DNA of 64,000 nucleotides from positions 620,001-684,000 of the forward strand of contig NZ_WVHL01000003.1 of the NCBI RefSeq assembly GCF_009861525.1, read 5' to 3'. Position numbers and translations under genes: made by a program. Below are positions 58,811 to 64,000 of this stretch, in pieces; positions within the stretch are counted from its first letter, which is position 1; each line of letters begins with the position of its first letter. Below the pieces are notes generated by a model, which worked only from the letters and a program-made list of their open reading frames with translations, did not search any database and was not told where the DNA came from. This stretch comes from Pseudomonas sp. LD120 (GTDB lineage: Bacteria; Pseudomonadota; Gammaproteobacteria; Pseudomonadales; Pseudomonadaceae).

Positions 58811-58864
58811 CTGATCCGGCGGCGCTGGACAGCAGCATGCTGAACTGCGCCGTTTTCGGATCAG
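58811..58864. other. nested hairpin between two convergent genes
   Basis: CTGATCCG (58811-58818) pairs perfectly with CGGATCAG (58857-58864); inside it CGGCGC pairs with GCGCCG, and the top holds CAGC-AGCAT-GCTG. A second hairpin, TGCCCC / GGGGCA, lies at 58921-58941. No clear T run. It could be a bidirectional terminator, or a small structured RNA. Confidence 0.5.
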
Positions 58865-58945
58865 GTTCATCTAGAGCAGGTATTGGCGATGAAGCATTCC
58901 GTCATGCTCATTGCCCGTTATGCCCCGCAAGCCAAGGGGCAATGC

Positions 58946-59575
58946 TCAAACAACCGCATTGCGTTTTGCCAGTTCCGCCAAGGCCACCAGGTTGGAAATG
59001 TTGAAACGCTTGAGCAAGCGAACTTTGTAGGTACTGACAGTCTTGTGACTAATCAGTAGGGCATCGGCGATCTGTTGGTTGTTCAGGCCGGTGGCCAGTA
59101 GTTTCAAGACCGTAATCTCACGATCGGTCAGGCGGGAGATCAGCACACTTTCCTGACTGGCGGCGTTGGTGTTCTGCTGCAAGATGTTGATGGTGTCTTC
59201 CGGAAAGTAACTGTATCCGGACAAAATGGCTTTTACCGCATTGGCCAGTTCGTGAAGGTTTTCGGTCTTGCACAGAAAGCCTGCGGCTCCGGCCTGTAGG
59301 CAGCGCAGTGCGAAGTTCTTCGAGTCGCTTGAGGTCAGTACCAGCGTTTTTACGTGCAGGTCAGCGGACTTGATGTGGGCGATGACCGAAAAGCCGTCTA
59401 AGTTGGGAATCCCCAGATCAAGGATTAGCAGGTCCGGCATGTGTTTGCGCACCAACTGAACAGCGTCTGCACCATTGTCGGCTTCGGCGACGATAGTGTG
59501 ATGATGGGGTTCCAGCACCGACCTGATGGCCAGTCGGATCAGTGGATGGTCATCGACGATAATGATGTTGCCCAT
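58946..59575 (-). CDS. LuxR-type response regulator, RocA/EvgA-like
   Basis: 209 residues. Receiver domain: IIIVDDHPLIRLAIRSVLE, the phosphorylated Asp in DLLILDLGIPNLDGFSV, Thr and Lys in LVLTSSDSKNF and AGFLCKTENLHEL. C-terminal LuxR-type helix-turn-helix: LTDREITVLKLLATGLNNQQIADALLISHKTVSTYKVRLLKRF. The type matches RocA1/EvgA regulators, whose partners are hybrid sensor kinases; none is next to it, so it is an orphan here. A GGGAATTAACTC ribosome site precedes it. Confidence 0.88.
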   Translation of the reverse strand: MGNIIIVDDHPLIRLAIRSVLEPHHHTIVAEADNGADAVQLVRKHMPDLLILDLGIPNLDGFSVIAHIKSADLHVKTLVLTSSDSKNFALRCLQAGAAGFLCKTENLHELANAVKAILSGYSYFPEDTINILQQNTNAASQESVLISRLTDREITVLKLLATGLNNQQIADALLISHKTVSTYKVRLLKRFNISNLVALAELAKRNAVV

Positions 59576-59881
59576 TGAGTTAATTCCCTTTGTTTTTTGG
59601 CGGTGTTAGGAGTTATTGGTGAGCTCTTGGGGGGAAATGGGTTTCAAGTTGCACGGTCGCGTTAAGAGCAATCGCGGTTGCTTAAAATGTGTCTGAGACG
59701 GCAGGCCTTGGCTGTTTGGCCCTATGATTGGCTGACCTCTCTGAAATCTAAATCGGACAAATCTGATAGTGATTAGCAGGCGAGCGCGAAGGTGTGACCG
59801 CAGCTGTTCGTGACAGGGCGCGGTCCTTGCGTCATCCAAATAACAGAACTGTCTCTACAAGGTGGGAGGGCGATAAGCCAA
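59576..59881. promoter_or_regulatory. divergent control region of the regulator and greB
   Basis: About 300 bp without a gene. It must hold both promoters. I see an imperfect repeat around 59662-59685 (TAAGAGCAA / TTGCTTA), but no convincing operator or -35/-10 pair. The greB ribosome site GGGAGGG is at 59863-59869. Confidence 0.4.
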
Positions 59882-60355
59882 TTGAGTACCAAGCTCATTA
59901 CGCAAGATGGTTACAACGCTTTGAAACAGGAGTTGGATTATCTGTGGCGGGAGAAGCGCCCGGACATCACGCAAAAGGTCACTTGGGCCGCTTCATTGGG
60001 CGACAGGAGCGAGAATGCGGACTATCAGTACAACAAGAAGCTCCTGCGGGAGATCGATCGTCGGGTGCGTTACATACGTAAGCGCCTGGAAGACATGAAG
60101 GTGGTTTCTTACGCGCCGGAGCAGGAAGGGCGGGTCTTTTTCGGGGCTTGGGTCGAGGTTGAAAACGAAGCCGCCGAGATCAAGCGCTTTCGCATCGTCG
60201 GTTATGACGAGATCTATGAGCGTAAGGACTACATCTCGATCGATTCACCCATGGCCAGGGCTTTGTTGAAGAAAGAAGTGGGCGATGAAGCTATTGTCCA
60301 TACCCCGGCGGGCGAGACTTGTTGGTGGATCAATCAGATCGATTATGTGAAGTAG
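59882..60355 (+). CDS. greB: transcription elongation factor GreB
   Basis: 157 residues, starting at TTG 59882 (STKLITQDGYNALKQELDYL follows), which matches GreB length; earlier starts in the frame add residues the family lacks. Rescues backtracked RNA polymerase by stimulating transcript cleavage. The N-terminal coiled coil has the acidic tip ASLGDRSENADYQYNKKLLREID, with the Asp and Glu that act in the polymerase channel. The C-terminal FKBP-like domain has GAWVEVENEAAEIKRFRIVG and the SIDSPMARALLKKEVGDEA signature. Confidence 0.95.
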   Translation: MSTKLITQDGYNALKQELDYLWREKRPDITQKVTWAASLGDRSENADYQYNKKLLREIDRRVRYIRKRLEDMKVVSYAPEQEGRVFFGAWVEVENEAAEIKRFRIVGYDEIYERKDYISIDSPMARALLKKEVGDEAIVHTPAGETCWWINQIDYVK

Positions 60356-60379
60356 GCTCGCCGCTCGTGGCTGGCGAGC
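60356..60379. terminator. hairpin shared by the convergent greB and permease genes
   Basis: GCTCGCC (60356-60362) and GGCGAGC (60373-60379) form a perfect 7-bp stem starting at the greB stop. There is no T run on either strand; it probably protects or ends both messages. Confidence 0.5.
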
Positions 60380-60387
60380 TACAGGCT

Positions 60388-62892
60388 TCAGCTTTCGCGC
60401 AGAACGCTCAAAGGGCTTGCGTTCAGCGCTCGGCGGGTGCCGAAAACACCCGCTCCACCCACCAGCAGCGCGCCGATCAGAGGGAGTAACAAGAGCCAGG
60501 GATGCGGGTGCCAAGGCAGGTCGAAGGCGAATCGGTAGAGCACCAGGCTGACCAGTTCGCAACCCAGGGCCGCCAGTAGCCCGCTGACTGCACCGAGCAG
60601 ACCGAACTCGATCCGTCGCGCTTTGACTAGCAATTGCCGTTCGGCACCGAGGGCGCGCAGTAGCGCCCCTTGGCGAATGCGTTCGTCCAGAGTGGCCTGC
60701 AGCCCGGAAAACAGCACCGCCATTCCTGCGGCCAGGACAAACAGCAACACATACTCCACGGCCAGAGTGACCTGGGCCAGGATACTGCGCAGCTGTTCCA
60801 GCAGGGCTTCGACCTGAAGGATGGTCACTGCCGGGAACGCCCTGGACAGTTCGACGATCTGCTGGTCGTGTCCCGGGCTCAGGTAGAAGCTGGTCAGGTA
60901 GGTTGCGGGGAGGTCCTTCAAGGTGCCTGGCTGGAAGATCATGAAAAAATTTGGCTGGAAATTATCCCAGTTGATACTGCGCAGGCTGGTGACTTTGGCT
61001 TCCCGATTGACGCCCGCGACAGTGAAGGTCAGTTGATCGCCCAGTTTCAGTTTCAGGCTTTGTGCCACCTTCGCCTCGACCGACACACCAGGCACTGCGT
61101 CTTCGGGCTGCGTCGCCCACCAGTGCCCTTCGGTAATGCTGTTTCCGCTGGGTAACTTGGCGGCCCAGGTCAGGCTCAGGTCACGCTGAACCGCACGACT
61201 ACCACTGGAGTCCTTGCTGACGATCTCTCTGACAGGCTCGCCATTGATGCTCACCAATCGTCCTGGGACCACGGGATACAGGGGCGCCGAGGCGGCTGAG
61301 AGTTTGATCAAGTGCTCAGTGAAGGCTTGTTTGTCCCCCGGCAGGATGTTCAGTGCGAAATAGTTGGGGGCATTTTTAGGTAATTGGTTTTGCCAGGTAT
61401 CCAGCAACTCTCCCCGTAGAAGGGCAATCAGCGCCATGGACAGCAGAATCAGGCCAAAGGCCAGGGATTGTCCTGCGGCAGCCAAGGGATGGCGCAGCAG
61501 TTGTCCCAGGCCCAGGCGCCAGGCCAGGGACGAACGCGCCAGCAGCCGTCGCAGGCTTTGCAACGCCAGCAATAACAAGCCACCCAGGGCCAGTGCGGCT
61601 AACAGGCCTCCGCCGAGCAGGGCGAAGGTCAGAACCAGGTCCAGGCTCAAGCGCCACATGATCAAGCCCAAGGCGAACAGTGCAGTGCCGTAGATCATCC
61701 AGGTGCTGGAAGGAATCGGCAGCAGGTCGCGGCGCAGTACCCGCAGCGGCGGCACACGTCCCAGAGCGGCCAGTGGCGGCAAGGCAAAACCACCCAGGGC
61801 CACCAGTCCGGTGCCAATGCCGGCGATGGCGGGGAGCAGGCCGCCCGGAGGCACATCGCTGGGAAGCAGGTCGTGCAACAGATAGAACAGGCCAAGTTGC
61901 GAGAGCCATCCCAGTAGCGCGCCGCTGAGACTGGCCAGCAGTCCGAGTACGCCCAGTTGCAGGCTGAACAGCAGCAAGGTTTCTCGACGGGAAAGGCCCA
62001 GGCAACGCAGCAGGGCGCTGGCGTCGAAGCGCCGAGCCGCGAACCGGTTGGCCGACAAGGCCACGGCGACGCCCGACAGCAGCACCGCCACCAGGCTTGC
62101 CATGTTCAGATACCGCTCGGCTTTACCCAGGGCGCCACCGATCTGCTGGTTTCCGTCGCGGGCATCCTGTAGCCGCTGGTTGGCCGCCAGTCCAGGCTTG
62201 ATCAATTGACGGTAGGTCTCAAGGGCCGGTGCAGGGCCACGCCACAGCTCTTTGTAGCTGACTCGACTACCTGGCTGGATGACACCGGTGGCTTGCAGAT
62301 CATCCAGGCTCATCAGTACGCGGGGGGTCAGGCTATAGAAGTTGCCCGCGCGGTCGGGCTCGTAAGTCAGGACTCGTGTCAGGCGCAGGGCCTTCATGCC
62401 GACATCGATGCGGTCACCGATTTTCAGATCCAGCGCCGTCAGGAGGCGCGGTTCGACCCAGGCTTCACCAGGTTTCGGCCGGCCGCCGGCTGTTTCGGCG
62501 CCGTAGGGCGCCGCAGCACTTTTGAGTTGCCCGCGTAGCGGATAGGTTGTATCGACCGCCTTGATGCTTGAGAGCTGGATGGCGTTGTCGGTGGCGACCA
62601 CGCTGGAGAATTCGACGATGCGAGCGTGATCGAGTCCCAAGTCGCGCCCGCTGTTGATCTGTTCCGGGCTCGCTGGCGAGCTGCCTTCCAGAAGCAGGTC
62701 AGCACCAAGAAACTCGGTGGCCCGCAGCAGCATGGCGCCATTGAGACGTGCGCCGAAATAGCCGATGGCGGTGCTGGCGGCAACGGCCACTACCAGGGCG
62801 AAGAACAATACTCGCAACTCGCCGGCACGGGCATCGCGCAGCAGTTGACGGAGGGCGAGGCTGAAGAGGCGCAACAGCGGCAAACGTGCCAT
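60388..62892 (-). CDS. ABC transporter permease, FtsX-like (YbbP type)
   Basis: 834 residues with about ten membrane helices in the two-repeat FtsX/MacB plan: one helix near residue 30, a large periplasmic domain, a middle set at about 260-490 and a C-terminal set at about 710-830 (VLLFVLAAGMAVLFSGLQATLDERIRQGALLRALGAERQLL). Pairs with the ATPase upstream, whose stop overlaps this ATG by one base (TGATG). In E. coli YbbA-YbbP lies beside tesA, as here. The substrate is unknown; removal of lipids or of hydrophobic molecules from the membrane has been proposed. Confidence 0.9.
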   Translation of the reverse strand: MARLPLLRLFSLALRQLLRDARAGELRVLFFALVVAVAASTAIGYFGARLNGAMLLRATEFLGADLLLEGSSPASPEQINSGRDLGLDHARIVEFSSVVATDNAIQLSSIKAVDTTYPLRGQLKSAAAPYGAETAGGRPKPGEAWVEPRLLTALDLKIGDRIDVGMKALRLTRVLTYEPDRAGNFYSLTPRVLMSLDDLQATGVIQPGSRVSYKELWRGPAPALETYRQLIKPGLAANQRLQDARDGNQQIGGALGKAERYLNMASLVAVLLSGVAVALSANRFAARRFDASALLRCLGLSRRETLLLFSLQLGVLGLLASLSGALLGWLSQLGLFYLLHDLLPSDVPPGGLLPAIAGIGTGLVALGGFALPPLAALGRVPPLRVLRRDLLPIPSSTWMIYGTALFALGLIMWRLSLDLVLTFALLGGGLLAALALGGLLLLALQSLRRLLARSSLAWRLGLGQLLRHPLAAAGQSLAFGLILLSMALIALLRGELLDTWQNQLPKNAPNYFALNILPGDKQAFTEHLIKLSAASAPLYPVVPGRLVSINGEPVREIVSKDSSGSRAVQRDLSLTWAAKLPSGNSITEGHWWATQPEDAVPGVSVEAKVAQSLKLKLGDQLTFTVAGVNREAKVTSLRSINWDNFQPNFFMIFQPGTLKDLPATYLTSFYLSPGHDQQIVELSRAFPAVTILQVEALLEQLRSILAQVTLAVEYVLLFVLAAGMAVLFSGLQATLDERIRQGALLRALGAERQLLVKARRIEFGLLGAVSGLLAALGCELVSLVLYRFAFDLPWHPHPWLLLLPLIGALLVGGAGVFGTRRALNASPLSVLRES

Positions 62893-63575
62893 CAAGGCTC
62901 CAGAGGGGCGACCAGCAAGCCCGCTTCAAGACGGATCAGGCGCCGGCAACGATGGGCCAGGCGTTCATCATGGGTCACCAGCACCAGGGTGGTGCCGCTC
63001 TCCTTGTTCAGTTCGAACAGTAAGTCGCTGATACGCTCGCCGGTGTGGCTGTCGAGGTTGCCAGTGGGTTCATCGGCAAACAGCACGTCAGGTTCGGCGG
63101 CAAAGGCTCGAGCAATGGCTACCCGTTGCTGTTCGCCGCCGGAAAGCTGACGTGGCGAGTGGCTCAGGCGTTGGCCAAGGCCGACCCGTTGCAGCAACTC
63201 GGTCGCGCGTTCGCGGGCATCGCGGCGACCATCGAGCTCCAGGGGCAGCATGACGTTTTCCAGGGCGTTGAGGCTGTCGAGCAGTTGGAAGGATTGAAAG
63301 ACAAAACCCACGTGCTCTGCCCTGATACGTGCGCGCTGATCTTCATCCAGGAGGCTTAAGGCTTGGCCGGCGAGGGTGACTTCGCCACTGCTGGGCAGAT
63401 CGAGTCCTGCCAGTAGACCGAGCAGGGTGGATTTCCCGGAGCCTGACGCGCCGACAATGGCCAGGCTGTCGCCCTGCTTCAGGTCCAGGCTGAGTTGGTG
63501 AAGGATGGTCAGTTCACCTTCCGCGCTGGAAACCACTTTGCTAAGGTTCCGCGCACTGAGAATGCTTGAGCCCAT
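62892..63575 (-). CDS. ABC transporter ATP-binding protein (YbbA type)
   Basis: 227 residues from the ATG ending at 63575 (MGSSILSARNLSKVVSSAEG). Walker A is IVGASGSGKSTLLGLLAG, the signature LSGGEQQRVAIARAFA, Walker B DVLFADEPTGNLD, the H-loop LVLVTHDERLAHR. LolD/MacB-like class. Translationally coupled to the permease gene. Divergent from the tesA-like gene with only 10 bp between the two starts, so their promoters must lie within the opposite coding regions. Confidence 0.92.
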   Translation of the reverse strand: MGSSILSARNLSKVVSSAEGELTILHQLSLDLKQGDSLAIVGASGSGKSTLLGLLAGLDLPSSGEVTLAGQALSLLDEDQRARIRAEHVGFVFQSFQLLDSLNALENVMLPLELDGRRDARERATELLQRVGLGQRLSHSPRQLSGGEQQRVAIARAFAAEPDVLFADEPTGNLDSHTGERISDLLFELNKESGTTLVLVTHDERLAHRCRRLIRLEAGLLVAPLEP

Positions 63576-63585
63576 GGAGAATCCG

Positions 63586-64000
63586 ATGCGTGTATGGTTT
63601 TTGAGTGCCGGCCTGGCCTTGATGTGCATGGCCCAGAACGCAGCGGCGGGTACGATCCTGATCGTTGGCGATAGTATCAGTGCGGCTTTCGGCCTGGATA
63701 CCCGCCAAGGGTGGGTGGCCCTGTTGGAGCAGCGGCTCAAGGACCAGGGGTTCGACGACAAGGTGATCAATGCTTCCGTCAGTGGCGATACCAGCGCAGG
63801 AGGCCGGGCGCGCCTGCCGGCGCTGCTTGTAGAGCATAAACCTCAGGTAGTAATTCTCGAGTTGGGAGGCAATGATGGCTTGCGTGGCCAGCCGCCCCAA
63901 CAATTGCAACAAAATCTTGCCTCGATGATTGACAGTGCCCAAACCGTGGGGGCCAAGGTACTGCTGCTGGGCATGCAGTTGCCGCCCAATTATGGCGTGC
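63586..64000 (+). CDS. tesA: TesA-like arylesterase/lysophospholipase, N-terminal part (cut by window edge)
   Basis: At least 138 residues to the window edge. MRVWFLSAGLALMCMAQNAA is a signal peptide, so the enzyme is periplasmic. SGNH-hydrolase blocks: ILIVGDSISAAFGLD (catalytic Ser), NASVSGDTSAGGRARLP (Gly), VVILELGGNDGLRG (Asn). The Asp-His pair lies beyond the edge. In P. aeruginosa and E. coli the homologue TesA hydrolyses esters and thioesters, and the gene is divergent from ybbA as here. The start at 63586 follows GGAGAATCC. Confidence 0.92.
   Translation, partial: MRVWFLSAGLALMCMAQNAAAGTILIVGDSISAAFGLDTRQGWVALLEQRLKDQGFDDKVINASVSGDTSAGGRARLPALLVEHKPQVVILELGGNDGLRGQPPQQLQQNLASMIDSAQTVGAKVLLLGMQLPPNYGV

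Noticed and set aside
60356..60400. Hairpin after greB as a copy of a common Pseudomonas REP repeat
   Set aside because: The stem is similar in style to REP sequences, but no second copy occurs in this window, so it is listed only as a hairpin.

Overview
The window is a stretch of Pseudomonas chromosome, most likely of the P. fluorescens group. Three things point there: the gene order mupP-ubiG-mtaD-mtnA | gyrA-serC-pheA-hisC-tyrA/aroA-cmk-rpsA-ihfB, the tyrA-aroA fusion, and an O-antigen locus of the ihfB...wbpL-wbpM-comEA type. GC is high throughout except between ihfB and comEA. The species call is inference from gene order and protein likeness; no database was searched.

Layout. (1) 1-9416: fumC (cut by the window edge), a DUF2059 exported protein, a BolA-like protein, trhO, a DsbA-family protein, an ABC exporter, a GGDEF/EAL protein, a TenA/PqqC-like protein and a second GGDEF protein. 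(2) 9786-26448: a housekeeping block. It holds peptidoglycan recycling (mupP), ubiquinone synthesis (ubiG), methylthioadenosine salvage (mtaD, mtnA), gyrA, then the serine/aromatic/histidine run serC-pheA-hisC-tyrA/aroA with cmk, rpsA and ihfB. (3) 26449-31374: an AT-rich, much reduced O-antigen locus with only a WbpV-like epimerase, a WbpL-like initiating transferase and WbpM, closed by comEA. (4) 31376-38042: a transposon graveyard. It has one complete IS66-type element, a second IS66 element broken by an IS3 element and by an IS110/IS1111-type element, and several IS66 scraps, including a 232-bp mini-element with perfect 18-bp inverted repeats. (5) 38248-41474: a GntR regulator, a DUF1989 protein, a small membrane protein and an ethanolamine permease. 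(6) 41819-49816: the whole kdpFABC-kdpDE potassium system, with a likely KdpE site upstream. (7) 49842-64000: a patatin-like lipase, a lipoprotein, a CHAD protein, a thioesterase, a chemoreceptor, tatD, an MltF-like transglycosylase, DoxX, a RocA-like regulator, greB, a YbbA/YbbP-type ABC pair and the start of a TesA-like esterase.

The strongest unusual signal is the noncoding region behind the IS1111-type recombinase (about 37361-37490). By eye it folds like a bridge/seek RNA. Its first internal loop carries two short segments that match the two halves, on opposite strands, of the exact site in IS66 tnpB where this copy sits. A second hairpin is flanked by segments resembling the element's own ends. 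So this RNA-guided element appears to carry a readable guide for its own insertion event.

All hairpins, matches and junctions were read by eye. Coordinates of element ends may be off by one or two bases, and no statistics were run.
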